Made by a program: the position numbers and the translations under genes
Shown: piece after piece, positions 53,493-62,654 of the stretch
Numbering within the stretch: position 1 is the first letter of the stretch
Layout of the letters: each line of letters begins with the position of its first letter
The notes under the pieces: generated by a model
What the model saw: only the letters and a program-made list of their open reading frames with translations
The model's database searches: none
Told to the model about the DNA's origin: nothing
Source of the DNA: Arthrobacter sp. NIO-1057
GTDB taxonomy: Bacteria > Actinomycetota > Actinomycetes > Actinomycetales > Micrococcaceae
DNA: 64,000 nucleotides
NCBI RefSeq assembly: GCF_900094805.1
Contig: NZ_FMAT01000001.1
Location: 1,250,196 to 1,314,195, forward strand
Direction: 5' to 3'

Positions 53493-55277
53493 CTAGTTAC
53501 GCCAGCTGTCAGCCAACTTGAGCGATCCATCGGCTTTCACTGTGGCGGTGCGATTGCTTCCCGATTCCCACACGGTGTTGCCGCTTTGGTCATATTTGAC
53601 GTACTTGTATTCAAATTGGGTTCCGGCCGGCAGATCAACCGTCCCAGTCCAGCTGGGGTAATTCTTGGCAGATAACTGAACTGCCTTAGCTGGATTCCAA
53701 CTTCCAAGTTCTGGCTGATTGCCAACGATGCGGATGTTCTGCCCCATGACGGTTTCAGCGGTCACTGCCACGCTAACATCGGCTGAGTCATCAGTCGGAT
53801 CCGGAGTTTCCGTCCCACCACCGGAGCCATCGGAGAGAGCGCCGACGTGTAATGCAAGAGCACCGTAGGCTGGCAGGGTCGCGGTGAATTTTCCGTCGGC
53901 ACCGACGGTAATAGTCTTCGAGCAATCCCCATCAGCAACCACATCGCAATAGGTTCCTGCCGCCAGGGAGCTGGTGTATTCGTGGGTGGTGGCAGACCCA
54001 GTGTTATTGATGGCTACGAATCCCTTATTTCCTCGGCCGTAGGCGATTTGGTTGCTCCCGTCATCCCACCAGTTGCCAACCGCGGCATCTCCTACAGCAT
54101 TATTGAATCCAACCATGCCGGTAATTTCGTCCTGGCGCTGCTCGCAGGTCCATGAGGAAGAATCGCAGTTTGCGTTTGGCACGAAAGCATCGCTCGCACC
54201 AGGTGCACCGGCTTCCTTGTCGGTGAAGGTGAAGCCTGAGTACACGGTGGGCGACCCATATGGCCACGAGAGCATAAAGACGTTGGCCAACAGGTACTTG
54301 GCACCCCATTTATAATTCATGGACTCGCCATTACGTTCGGTGTCGTGGTTGGTCACAAAGACCCCGGCACGGTCGCTGGCGAGTTTGCCGTCAGCGATAA
54401 AGCGTAGGTTGGCGATCTGCGCGTCAAAATCATGCTTGAGCTGGCGGGCATAGTCGAACTCATGCGAGTCACCACTGCCAAGATATTCGGTTTCTTGGAT
54501 TGGTTCTCCGGACGCTCCGATCACTTCATGCACCCAGAAGACGCCCGGGTTTTTCATCTTGGACTTGATGGCTTCGAGATCCGTTGCTGGAATGTGTTTT
54601 GAAGCATCGATGCGGAATCCTGAGACTCCGAGCGAAACGAGATCATCCAGGTAATCGGCGATGTTCTGTTGAACGTAGCTGCTTGAGGTCTTGAGGTCCT
54701 GTAGGCCCACGAGACGGCAGTTCTGCACCTGCCAACGGTCAGAATAGTTGGAAATGTTGGTGCGGCAGTCGTTAAAGTCTTGTGCCGAATACTCTGGAAA
54801 ATTGTCATCTGAAAAAGGTGAGCCAGCGGTTCCGGTTCCCGACTGTCCAGCACCGGTCATGTGGTTGACCACTGCGTCAGCGATGACCTTGACCCCTGCA
54901 TCATTGCAGCTTTTGACCATGGCGGAGAACTCTTCACGGTTACCCAGCTTTGAATCAATCTTGTAGCTGACCGGTTGGTACGAGGTCCACCATGCTGTGC
55001 CGCGCAAGTGCTCGGCCGGAGGGGAAACCTGCACGTACCCATAGCCTGCGGGCGCGATGGAGGACTTACACTCTTGCGCAACTGAATTCCAGTTCCACTG
55101 GAATAGATTGAGGATAACGTCTTTCCCGTCATTGGACGGAGTGGCAGCCTGGGCTGGTGCAGAGAACAGCGGGGCCGCAAGCAAAGCCAGGGAGGCTCCC
55201 AAAGCTGCGGCCGGTTTGGCAATCCTTGTACCTTTTCGTCGTTGTGTTGGGTTAGCACGCGATGACAAGAGTCCCAC
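53493..55277 (-). CDS. Secreted alpha-amylase (GH13) with C-terminal starch-binding domain
   Basis: A 594-residue exported enzyme. The Sec signal peptide runs to about residue 44 (ALGASLALLAAPLFSAPAQAA). The GH13 catalytic barrel has VIADAVVNHM, the nucleophile Asp in GFRIDASKH, the acid Glu in VFWVHEVIG and the transition-state Asp in VTNHDTERN. A Gly/Thr/Pro linker leads to a CBM20-type domain (about 500-594: NIRIVGNQPELGSWNPAKAVQLS). It hydrolyses starch outside the cell. The GTG at 55277 has AAGGAGA at good spacing. Two LacI-type operator-like sites lie upstream. Confidence 0.95.
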   Translation of the reverse strand: MGLLSSRANPTQRRKGTRIAKPAAALGASLALLAAPLFSAPAQAATPSNDGKDVILNLFQWNWNSVAQECKSSIAPAGYGYVQVSPPAEHLRGTAWWTSYQPVSYKIDSKLGNREEFSAMVKSCNDAGVKVIADAVVNHMTGAGQSGTGTAGSPFSDDNFPEYSAQDFNDCRTNISNYSDRWQVQNCRLVGLQDLKTSSSYVQQNIADYLDDLVSLGVSGFRIDASKHIPATDLEAIKSKMKNPGVFWVHEVIGASGEPIQETEYLGSGDSHEFDYARQLKHDFDAQIANLRFIADGKLASDRAGVFVTNHDTERNGESMNYKWGAKYLLANVFMLSWPYGSPTVYSGFTFTDKEAGAPGASDAFVPNANCDSSSWTCEQRQDEITGMVGFNNAVGDAAVGNWWDDGSNQIAYGRGNKGFVAINNTGSATTHEYTSSLAAGTYCDVVADGDCSKTITVGADGKFTATLPAYGALALHVGALSDGSGGGTETPDPTDDSADVSVAVTAETVMGQNIRIVGNQPELGSWNPAKAVQLSAKNYPSWTGTVDLPAGTQFEYKYVKYDQSGNTVWESGSNRTATVKADGSLKLADSWRN

Positions 55278-55382
55278 AAAAAATCTCCTTCGATGTGATG
55301 ATTGGGTTGCGATCGAACGACGCGACTGCGTCGATATCGCTCAACCACACGCTCCCCATTAACGTGTGACCTGCGACATAAC

Positions 55383-55396
55383 TGTAAACGCTTTCT
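55383..55396. promoter_or_regulatory. LacI-type operator-like site 1 upstream of the amylase
   Basis: TGTAAACGCTTTCT, a partly symmetrical site sharing the AAACGCTT core with the second site. It is 106 bases upstream of the amylase start. Confidence 0.5.
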
Positions 55397-55499
55397 TAGG
55401 GCAAGCCAACAAGTAAATTTCTGTAAATACTTTGAATCCGCGAATCTACACGTCTATATCAACGAAATAATTTTCGAAATCTCGAAAAACGCGACAGAA

Positions 55500-55515
55500 A
55501 TGGAAACGCTTCCAT
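55500..55515. promoter_or_regulatory. LacI-type operator-like site 2 upstream of the amylase
   Basis: ATGGAAACGCTTCCAT, a near-perfect palindrome of the LacI/MalR class. It is 117 bases upstream of site 1, a spacing compatible with DNA looping. The region 55278-55600 holds no gene. Confidence 0.6.
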
Positions 55516-55600
55516 CATGTTTTGATGAGAAGAAATGCTGCTCGGAACATAAGAAAGGGTGGATACCGCATGCGGTATCCACCCTCGAAAGGACTATCGA

Positions 55601-57724
55601 TTAGCTCTGAAAGTTGGCGTAGGTGATGTCCTCTTTCTCCACCAGGGTCAAGACATCATAGGTTGCAACAGTCTCGCCATGCTGGTTATGCAAGATGGCA
55701 TCCCAAGCGACTTCACCATACTCGTCGGTGACACGAGGCGTGATCTTCTTGGCCGTGAGTGTCACGCGAATCGAGTCTCCTGCGGCCACAGGAGTTATGA
55801 AGCGCAAGGACTCTAAACCATAGTTGGCCAAGACCGGCCCCGGAGCTGGCTCAACGAACAGGCCAGCTGCCCAAGACACCAAGAGGTAGCCGTGAGCAAC
55901 GATACCAGGGAAGAACGGATTAGCTTCTGCGGCCTTAGCATCGGTATGCGCATAGAACGTATCACCGGTCTTCTGTGCGAATTCGCTGATGTCCTCCAGA
56001 TTCACAGTACGTAAGTCCGAGGCATAGCCATCGCCCACACGCAATTCGGCCAGTGGCTTCCGGAATGGGTGAGTGTATTGCGCTTCTCCACCGAATTCTT
56101 CGCAACCTGCCAAACGCTGCTCGGCCCCCGTATGCCAAACCCCGCTGAGCGCCGTCAACATGTTGGGTGAGCCCTGCACGGCGGTTCGCTGCATGTGGTG
56201 CTTAACCGATCGAATTCCGCCTAGTTCTTCACCACCGCCGGCTCGACCTGGACCGCCATGGACCAGATGAGGCACCGGCGAGCCATGACCGGTCGTCGAA
56301 CGAGCGGTCTCTCGATTGAGGATGTGCACGCGACCATGGTGGGCAGCAATACCCAAGGAGAGCTCGCGCACGCTTTCAGCGTTATTACTGCACACGGTGG
56401 CGACCAATGAACCGGAGCCCATTGCGGCAAGTTCCACTGCTTCCTCAAGGTTCGCGTAACCGATCACGGAACTGACTGGTCCGAAGGCTTCGCGGGAGTG
56501 CACGAGTGGATTACGTGCATCTGCCCAGCGAAGAACAACGGGAGACATAAACGCGCCTGACTCCGCCACGGCGTCTTTTTCAGGAGCCACGCGTACCGCA
56601 GGGGCATCCAGACGACCATAGGCCAGCTCGCCACCGGCTTCGATCATGTCTTGAACCGCCGAGCGTACATCCGCCAGTTGTTCCAAAGATGCCAGCGCAC
56701 CCATGTTTACGCCATCAACACGTGGATCACCAATGACTACTCGCTCGTCAAGGCGTTTTCCGATAGCAGCGATGACTGGCTCAACCAGCTCAGCAGGGAC
56801 GATATTTCGACGGATAGCAGTACATTTCTGGCCAGCTTTAGAGGTCATCTCGGTCACCACGACTTTGACGAAGGCCTCAAATTCTGGGCTGCCTTCCACG
56901 GCGTCCGGTGCCAGAATTGCAGCGTTGAGCGAGTCAGTTTCTGCCGCGAAATTCACTCCCCCATCAATGACGTTTGGATGAGACTTGAGCTTACTGGCGG
57001 TGGCGGCCGAACCCGTAAAGGCGAACATGTCGCGATAGTCCAGGTGATCCATGAGGTCTCGGGCAGAGCCGGAAAGTAACTGCAAGGACCCCTCTGGAAG
57101 AATTCCAGATTCAAGCATGAGTCGGACGGTAGCCTCGGTGAGGTAGCCCGTTGGAGTAGCCGGCTTCACGATGGTTGGTACGCCGGCAATAAAGGCTGGG
57201 GCAAATTTTTCGAGCATGCCCCAGACAGGGAAGTTAAAAGCGTTGACCTGAACCACAACACCACTCATTGCGGTGTAGATGTGGGTGCCCACAAATGAGC
57301 CGTCCTTGCTCAATGGCTCACTGGGTCCATCGAGGATGACATTGCTATTGGGTAGTTCGCGACGACCTTTGGAAGAAAAAGTGAATAGCACGCCGATGCC
57401 ACCATCAATATCCACCATGGAGTCGATTTTGGTAGCGCCAGTCTTGAAAGAGATCTCGTAGAGATCTTTGCGTCGTTCATTCAGATACAGCGCTAGCTCC
57501 TTGAGCTTGAGCGCACGCTCATGCAATGAAAGCTTAGCTAGTTCTTGTTGCCCGGTGCTTCGGCCATAGTTCACGGCGGCCGCGACATCTAATTTGTCGC
57601 TAGTAACTGTGGCAAGTAGTTCGCCGGTATTAGCATCTCGGACTTCTGTTCCGCCCTCGGTGGCGGGGGTCCACCATTGTCCTGCGATGAAGCTTGGGAC
57701 TACGCTGATCTGTTTTGTCGACAT
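55601..57724 (-). CDS. paaZ: Oxepin-CoA hydrolase / 3-oxo-5,6-dehydrosuberyl-CoA semialdehyde dehydrogenase PaaZ
   Basis: A 707-residue bifunctional enzyme. The N-terminal aldehyde dehydrogenase domain (to about 520) has NAFNFPVWGMLEKFAPAF, FTGSAATASKL, an active-site Glu in NFAAETDSLN and the nucleophile Cys in SKAGQKCTAIRR. The C-terminal MaoC hydratase domain (about 550-707) has QKTGDTFYAHTDAKAAEANPFFPGIVAHGYL. It opens the oxepin ring and oxidises the resulting aldehyde. ATG 57724 (AGGAAGG ten bases upstream) and GTG 57730 are both possible starts. It is monocistronic with a PaaR-type palindrome upstream. Confidence 0.95.
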   Translation of the reverse strand: MSTKQISVVPSFIAGQWWTPATEGGTEVRDANTGELLATVTSDKLDVAAAVNYGRSTGQQELAKLSLHERALKLKELALYLNERRKDLYEISFKTGATKIDSMVDIDGGIGVLFTFSSKGRRELPNSNVILDGPSEPLSKDGSFVGTHIYTAMSGVVVQVNAFNFPVWGMLEKFAPAFIAGVPTIVKPATPTGYLTEATVRLMLESGILPEGSLQLLSGSARDLMDHLDYRDMFAFTGSAATASKLKSHPNVIDGGVNFAAETDSLNAAILAPDAVEGSPEFEAFVKVVVTEMTSKAGQKCTAIRRNIVPAELVEPVIAAIGKRLDERVVIGDPRVDGVNMGALASLEQLADVRSAVQDMIEAGGELAYGRLDAPAVRVAPEKDAVAESGAFMSPVVLRWADARNPLVHSREAFGPVSSVIGYANLEEAVELAAMGSGSLVATVCSNNAESVRELSLGIAAHHGRVHILNRETARSTTGHGSPVPHLVHGGPGRAGGGEELGGIRSVKHHMQRTAVQGSPNMLTALSGVWHTGAEQRLAGCEEFGGEAQYTHPFRKPLAELRVGDGYASDLRTVNLEDISEFAQKTGDTFYAHTDAKAAEANPFFPGIVAHGYLLVSWAAGLFVEPAPGPVLANYGLESLRFITPVAAGDSIRVTLTAKKITPRVTDEYGEVAWDAILHNQHGETVATYDVLTLVEKEDITYANFQS

Positions 57725-57739
57725 TGACACAATTCCTTC

Positions 57740-57755
57740 CTGAACGGTCGGTCAG
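57740..57755. promoter_or_regulatory. PaaR operator upstream of paaZ
   Basis: CTGAACGGTCGGTCAG, followed by TAT, shares TGAACG and GGTCAGTAT with the minus-strand reading of the paaA site. It partly overlaps the paaZ Shine-Dalgarno region. Confidence 0.75.
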
Positions 57756-57867
57756 TATTACCGTTAACCTTATCAGCAAGATCGTGACGGAGGACACCCA
57801 AACCTTCCCCAGCGTAATTTTCGCGCCTAGCGCCATTCAAAAGTTATGGAGATAGGGCAGGAATACA

Positions 57868-58590
57868 TCAACTACTCTTGGTCAGCGAACGCAACCGCTC
57901 AATGGCATGCTCACTCATCCCCTGGCCTAGCAGGTACGAACTCGCTGTTCCGATCCAGTCGCAAAATTCCCCAAGCGCCGCGGCACGATCGCAAATAATT
58001 GCCTGCAGCTCATCCTCCTGCTGGTAACTCTCGTAGGGATGCTTTCGTGGCGAAACTCGGTGCCATTCGTTAATGCCCCGCACGGCCAACTCGTCATGCG
58101 CCAAGATCTGATCCCTACGTCCAGCAAGGTCAAGTAAGAGTGTGGCAATGAGCCCGGAGCGATCGCGCCCTGCGGAGCAGTGGATGACAGTAGAGCCTTG
58201 GGAGTCCGCTAAGTTCTCAAATACTGCACGCACGTGCCCGCCGAACTCCTCACAAACCAGTTGGTACATGCCCGTGTGGTTCATATAAGGCACCGCGATA
58301 GCTTCAAATCGTGGATTACCAGCGGTTTCCAGCGGAAGGTTAACCAGCTCTATGCCAGCCAAGCTGACTGCGGGTACCGCAGGGTCATATTCGCGCCGGC
58401 GAATCTCCTGAGGGTTACGTAGGTCAACCACCTTGGTAATACCGTCCTCGCGCATGCGCTCCCAGCCTGAAGCGCTGACCCATTCATGACGGCCCATGCG
58501 GTAAAAAGCGCCGCAGATATGTCGTGCGTTGACAGCCCCTGCCCACGACAAGTCTCCGGATTGCTTTTGATAGTTCACCATTTGGCCCAT
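57868..58590 (-). CDS. Protein tyrosine phosphatase-like protein
   Basis: About 240 residues. The P-loop is VIHCSAGRDRSGLIATLLL (CX5R), preceded by ITKVVDLRNPQEIRRREYD (general-acid region), the layout of bacterial PtpB/DUF1706-like tyrosine or phosphoinositide phosphatases. LSWAGAVNARHICGAFYR is a shortened version of the usual N-terminus. The start is unclear: ATG 58590 is used, but a TACATT box six bases before a TTG at 58611 (and a GTG at 58608) suggests a leaderless start there. It is divergent from the RIO kinase. Confidence 0.85.
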   Translation of the reverse strand: MGQMVNYQKQSGDLSWAGAVNARHICGAFYRMGRHEWVSASGWERMREDGITKVVDLRNPQEIRRREYDPAVPAVSLAGIELVNLPLETAGNPRFEAIAVPYMNHTGMYQLVCEEFGGHVRAVFENLADSQGSTVIHCSAGRDRSGLIATLLLDLAGRRDQILAHDELAVRGINEWHRVSPRKHPYESYQQEDELQAIICDRAAALGEFCDWIGTASSYLLGQGMSEHAIERLRSLTKSS

Positions 58591-58674
58591 AGACCCATTG
58601 CAACACACCAATTCTCTAATGTAGAGTTACAGCCATTGGCAAATGTCAATCAGTCTATTGAAGGAGGGGTAACG

Positions 58675-58773
58675 ATGAATGTTTACCGCCGTTCCCAGTC
58701 ACGTATCTCCCTTTCAAAGGACTTCCCCCAATGCATTTTCCAGCTGGAGAAAAATCCACCAGCGCACAGCTGA
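58675..58773 (+). CDS. Small ORF overlapping the RIO kinase start
   Basis: A 32-codon ORF (MNVYRRSQSRISLSKDFPQC and onward, ending PPAHS). Its ATG follows AAGGAGGGG at ideal spacing, the best Shine-Dalgarno of this locus, and its stop lies 43 bases inside the RIO kinase gene in another frame. It may be a leader peptide controlling translation of the kinase gene, or the trace of a frameshift. No homologue is recognised. Confidence 0.45.
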   Translation: MNVYRRSQSRISLSKDFPQCIFQLEKNPPAHS

Positions 58774-59636
58774 TCACTTCTGACTTCGCTGACAACGACA
58801 GTCAACTCAAATTCCTCAAGCGTAAGCCGGTTTGGAAAGAGTCTGCTCCCGATGAGCCTTCTGCCGGCCAACGGTACTCCACCTGGCCATTCGTAGAGAA
58901 AGGTTTGCGCGGTCCGCAACCCTACCCGGTGTGGTTGATCGAGGATGCAGCGGCCATTGACACCGAGTTAGGCATCCTCAAGACGGGCAAAGAGGGCGAT
59001 GTCTTTTTGCTTGAGCGGGCCACTGCCGAACGCAAGAGCCTACTGGCCGCCAAACGCTATCGTTCTCGCGAGCATCTACAATTTAGCCGCTCGCAAGCCT
59101 ATAGTGATGGTCGCTCGGCCCGGCGATCCCGCGATAATCGAGCTATCCGCAATAATTCCACGTATGGTCGGGACATCGCCGCGCTCCAGTGGGCCAATGC
59201 GGAATGGACGTACCTGTTGCGGTGTTACGCCGCGGGCATTCCCGTCCCGTACCCGGTGCAGATTGATGGCACCGAAATCTTGATGGAGTTCATTGCTGAC
59301 CCGGATAATCCATTAACCGCAGCGCCACGCCTTCAACAGCTCTCGCGCTTTGACCCACGCCTACCGTCACTGTGGGAACAGCTCATCGAAGCCTTGGAAA
59401 AGTTCGCTCGCTTGGGTGTGGCGCACGGTGACCTCTCTGCCTACAACCTTTTGGTTTCCGGCGAGCGCTTGGTCGTCATTGATGTACCGCAGTGTGTCGA
59501 TCTGGCCGGCAACCCGCAAGGAATGGACTTCCTTCATCGCGATTGTGTGAACCTGTGTGATTGGTTCGCCTCCAAGGGGCTATCCAACGATCCTGATGAG
59601 CTCTTTGCTTACCTTCTAGGGCACCTGTTCTTGTAG
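58731..59636 (+). CDS. RIO1-type serine/threonine kinase
   Basis: A 301-residue atypical kinase. The nucleotide loop is LGILKTGKEGDVFLL (80-94), the ATP lysine in LLAAKRYR (about 108), the catalytic loop VAHGDLSAYNLLV (230-242) and the metal-binding VVIDVPQCVDL (248-258), the RIO equivalent of DFG. RIO kinases act in ribosome maturation in archaea and eukaryotes; the bacterial role is unclear. A weaker AAAGGA precedes its ATG. It overlaps a small upstream ORF and is divergent from a tyrosine phosphatase. Confidence 0.88.
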   Translation: MHFPAGEKSTSAQLITSDFADNDSQLKFLKRKPVWKESAPDEPSAGQRYSTWPFVEKGLRGPQPYPVWLIEDAAAIDTELGILKTGKEGDVFLLERATAERKSLLAAKRYRSREHLQFSRSQAYSDGRSARRSRDNRAIRNNSTYGRDIAALQWANAEWTYLLRCYAAGIPVPYPVQIDGTEILMEFIADPDNPLTAAPRLQQLSRFDPRLPSLWEQLIEALEKFARLGVAHGDLSAYNLLVSGERLVVIDVPQCVDLAGNPQGMDFLHRDCVNLCDWFASKGLSNDPDELFAYLLGHLFL

Positions 59637-59648
59637 CTCAACGCAGGA

Positions 59649-59684
59649 CAGTCCCCGTCGGAACCTTTGCCCCGACGGGGACTG
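59649..59684. terminator. Convergent terminator after the RIO kinase
   Basis: A 13-bp stem CAGTCCCCGTCGG (59649-59661) with its complement at 59672-59684, between the RIO kinase and the convergent paaH operon. U-runs are weak. Confidence 0.8.
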
Positions 59685-59711
59685 CCATATTGGTGGCAGG
59701 CTACCTGCGAT

Positions 59712-60584
59712 TTACCAGGAGTAGAACCCTTGACCGCTCTTACGGCCTAATTCGCCTTGGGCCACCATGTCTTTGAGGATCTGTGGTGGTGCGAACCGAT
59801 CCCCCAAGGTCTCATGAAGATATTCGGCAATTCCCAGACGCACATCTAATCCGACAATATCGGTGGTTTTCAGTGGGCCTGTCGGATGCTTATATCCGAG
59901 CACCATGGCGTTATCGATATCTTCAGCCGAGGCGACACCTTCTTCCACCATGCGCATGGCTTCCAATGCGATAGCCACCCCCAAACGCGAAGAAGCAAAG
60001 CCTGGAGCATCGTTAACCACCACAGCGGTTTTGCCTAAGGCCTGAACCCAACCGCGCGATGCTTCGACCAGGTTTTCGTCGGTCTGTTCACCGATAACCA
60101 CTTCAATAAGCGTTGACGCCGGCACCGGGTTGAAGAAATGCAGTCCTAGGAACTTACCCGGTCGCGTTAATTCTTTAGCCAACCCGCTGACCGAGAGTGA
60201 GGAAGTATTTGATGCCAGCACAGCATCGGGATCCAGCACCTTTTCTACGGCCTGAAGCGAGGAAACTTTCAGCTCCCAAATTTCTGGCACTGCTTCAATC
60301 ACCAGTTGCGCGGTAGCGAACTGCGCGTAATCCATACTGACCGAGAAACGCTGCATCAGCTGATCTTTGGACTCGCTGACCACGGCACGCGCGATGGACT
60401 TGTCCACGGACTCAGAAACGCGCTCGTACGCAGCTTGTGCGGAGGCTTCGTCTCGTTCAACGACCACAACGGTACTGCCACTGATGAGTAGCGCGTGGGC
60501 GATGCCGGCACCCATGCGGCCACCGCCGAGCACACCACTATTCTGCGGAAGTTGACCTGATGCGATGCTGTCACTTGCATTCAT
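59712..60584 (-). CDS. paaH: 3-Hydroxyacyl-CoA dehydrogenase, PaaH-like
   Basis: A 290-residue NAD-dependent dehydrogenase of the 3-hydroxybutyryl-CoA type. The Rossmann motif is GVLGGGRMGAGIAHALL; further landmarks are IEAVPEIWELK, SNTSSLSVSGLA, GLHFFNPVP (catalytic His-Glu region) and NDAPGFASSRLGVAI. In this operon it oxidises the 3-hydroxyadipyl-CoA intermediate. It is third in paaJ-paaF-paaH, two bases after the preceding stop. Confidence 0.9.
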   Translation of the reverse strand: MNASDSIASGQLPQNSGVLGGGRMGAGIAHALLISGSTVVVVERDEASAQAAYERVSESVDKSIARAVVSESKDQLMQRFSVSMDYAQFATAQLVIEAVPEIWELKVSSLQAVEKVLDPDAVLASNTSSLSVSGLAKELTRPGKFLGLHFFNPVPASTLIEVVIGEQTDENLVEASRGWVQALGKTAVVVNDAPGFASSRLGVAIALEAMRMVEEGVASAEDIDNAMVLGYKHPTGPLKTTDIVGLDVRLGIAEYLHETLGDRFAPPQILKDMVAQGELGRKSGQGFYSW

Positions 60585-60586
60585 AG

Positions 60587-61381
60587 TTACTTCTTCTTTC
60601 GGTCAAGAAAATCTTGCATGCGGTCAAACTTAGCCTGCGATTCAAAGAGCATTCCTTGCGCAAGGGTGTCGATCACCGGATGGACTTCGCGCGGGGTATG
60701 GAATACCGATTTGGTGATCCGAACGGCCAATGGATCTTGTGACGCGATGCGATCTGCCAACGCATTCGCAGCCTGTTCTAGTTCTGCCGCAGGATGCAAC
60801 TCGGTAATCAGGTTTGCTGCCAAGCACTGTTCACCGGTGAGCACCTTGCCAGCCAAGAGGATTTCCTTGGCCAAGGGCTCACCCACGAGCTCTTTGAGCC
60901 TCCAGGTTGCCCCAGCTGCCGCCATGATGCCCAGGTTGGTTTCGGGGTTACCCATGCGCAATTCTGGGGTACCAATACGGAAGTCTGCCGCGTAAGCCAG
61001 CTCGGCACCACCACCCAGAGCGAACCCGTCGAGAGCTGCGATCACCGGCATAGGTAGTTTGGCGATACGGTCAAAAATCCCGGAATTGATTCCGGCGAGC
61101 GCGTCATCACGGCGACGCTCACGTAACTGTGAAATATCCGCTCCGGAGGCAAAGATTCCCTTAGCGCCCTTTGGATTCTGATCGCTGGGTGCTTGGCTGG
61201 CAGTCCCTGCCAAGATCAGAATTTTCGGATTCTTTTCTAGATAACTACATACGGCATGCAGCTCATCGACCATGGATTGGTCTATGGCATTTCGCACCTC
61301 GGGACGATGCAACCGAATCCACAGCCGGTCCTCGGTTTCACTGGCAAGAAGCGTTTGGAACTCGGTCTCGAAACTCGCCAT
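60587..61381 (-). CDS. paaF: Enoyl-CoA hydratase, PaaF-like
   Basis: A 264-residue crotonase. HRPEVRNAIDQSMVDEL, the oxyanion segments GIFASGADISQL and ALDGFALGGGAELAYAADFRIG, and NPETNLGIMAAAGATWRL (hydratase Glu region) are visible. Context between a thiolase and PaaH makes it the 2,3-dehydroadipyl-CoA hydratase. The ATG at 61381 lies two bases after the thiolase stop; the longer frame to 61432 is rejected. Confidence 0.9.
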   Translation of the reverse strand: MASFETEFQTLLASETEDRLWIRLHRPEVRNAIDQSMVDELHAVCSYLEKNPKILILAGTASQAPSDQNPKGAKGIFASGADISQLRERRRDDALAGINSGIFDRIAKLPMPVIAALDGFALGGGAELAYAADFRIGTPELRMGNPETNLGIMAAAGATWRLKELVGEPLAKEILLAGKVLTGEQCLAANLITELHPAAELEQAANALADRIASQDPLAVRITKSVFHTPREVHPVIDTLAQGMLFESQAKFDRMQDFLDRKKK

Positions 61382-61383
61382 CT

Positions 61384-62607
61384 TTAGGCCCCTTCCAGCA
61401 AGATGGCAGATCCCTGCCCAACGCCAACACACATGGTAGCCACGCCGAGCTTACGCTCTACCGTTGCCAGCTCACGTTCCATCCGGCCCAGCAGCGTAAT
61501 GACAATTCGGGAGCCGCTTGATCCCAAAGGATGTCCTAGCGCAATCGCTCCACCGTCGCGGTTCACGATCTGTGGGTCCACCCCAAGTTCACGGATGCTG
61601 GCCAGGGATTGGCTTGCAAAGGCTTCATTGATCTCCATAGCTCCGAGCTCACCGATCTTTAGCCCGGCACGATCAAGAACCTTGTTAGTGGCCGGCACCG
61701 GCCCCATACCCATGATCTCTGGTTCCAGACCTGCAGTCTGTCCATCAATAATTCGGGCGCGAGCGTTCAAGGAGTACTTCTTCAATGCTCGTTCGGAGAC
61801 CACCAGGATGGCCGAAGCCCCGTCATTGAGCGAGGACGCGTTCCCGGCAGTGACGACTTCACCGCCACGGACGACTGGACGCAGACCGGAGAGCACATCC
61901 ATGCTGGTTCCCGGACGGGGTCCTTCGTCGGTATCTACGATGGTTTCGCCCTTTCGGTGCTTAACTGTCACCGGCACAATTTCATCTTTGAACTGTCCGG
62001 CCTCGATGGCAGCAATGGCTTTGGCGTGAGAATCAACCGCAAACCGGTCGCAGTCTTCGCGGGAGATTCCGTAAACGCGGGCTACTTCTTCGGCCGTCTC
62101 GGGCATGGAGAAGGTCGCTTTGCCATCGCGGGAGAGCTCACCGGAGAGGAATTGTGGATTGGTGAAGCGCCAGCCAATGGAGGTATCGAATACTGCTCCG
62201 GGCTTGGCAAAAGCCTTGTCCGGTTTTTCCATGACCCACGGGGCACGAGACATCGACTCCACGCCACCTGCGATCACTACGTCAGCAGCTCCGGCCTTGA
62301 TCATGTGGCTAGCCATCGTAATGGCACTCATTCCAGAGGCGCACAAACGATTGACGGTAATGCCCGGCACGCTCACCGGCAGACCGGCCAGCAATGAAGC
62401 CATGCGAGCCACATTGCGATTCTCTTCACCAGCGCCGTTGGCATTACCGAGAATGACTTCATCAACCGCTGACGGATCGATACCAGATTCTTCGATGAGA
62501 GTCCGAATGGTCAGCGCGGCTAGGTCATCGGGGCGCACCGCACTGAGCGCTCCACCGTAGCGTCCTACCGGGGTACGGGTCCCGCCGACGAGATATGCTT
62601 CAGTCAT
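61384..62607 (-). CDS. paaJ: 3-Oxoadipyl-CoA / acetyl-CoA thiolase, PaaJ-like
   Basis: A 407-residue thiolase. The nucleophile Cys is in VNRLCASGMSAI, GGVESMSRAPWVM follows, and the active-site His and second Cys are in GGAIALGHPLGSSGSRI and MCVGVGQGSA. It releases acetyl-CoA and succinyl-CoA at the end of the phenylacetate route. The ATG at 62607 has AAGGAG five bases upstream. It is the first gene of the three-gene operon, with a PaaR-type site at 62655-62676. Confidence 0.93.
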   Translation of the reverse strand: MTEAYLVGGTRTPVGRYGGALSAVRPDDLAALTIRTLIEESGIDPSAVDEVILGNANGAGEENRNVARMASLLAGLPVSVPGITVNRLCASGMSAITMASHMIKAGAADVVIAGGVESMSRAPWVMEKPDKAFAKPGAVFDTSIGWRFTNPQFLSGELSRDGKATFSMPETAEEVARVYGISREDCDRFAVDSHAKAIAAIEAGQFKDEIVPVTVKHRKGETIVDTDEGPRPGTSMDVLSGLRPVVRGGEVVTAGNASSLNDGASAILVVSERALKKYSLNARARIIDGQTAGLEPEIMGMGPVPATNKVLDRAGLKIGELGAMEINEAFASQSLASIRELGVDPQIVNRDGGAIALGHPLGSSGSRIVITLLGRMERELATVERKLGVATMCVGVGQGSAILLEGA

Positions 62608-62654
62608 TTGTGCTCCTTTGGCCAAAACTGTTCAGTGATCCTCAACACCTAAAC

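Noticed and set aside
58486-58674. Longer version of the small ORF upstream of the RIO kinase
   Set aside because: The upstream part overlaps the divergent phosphatase gene and its promoter; only the segment after the AAGGAGGGG motif is supported.
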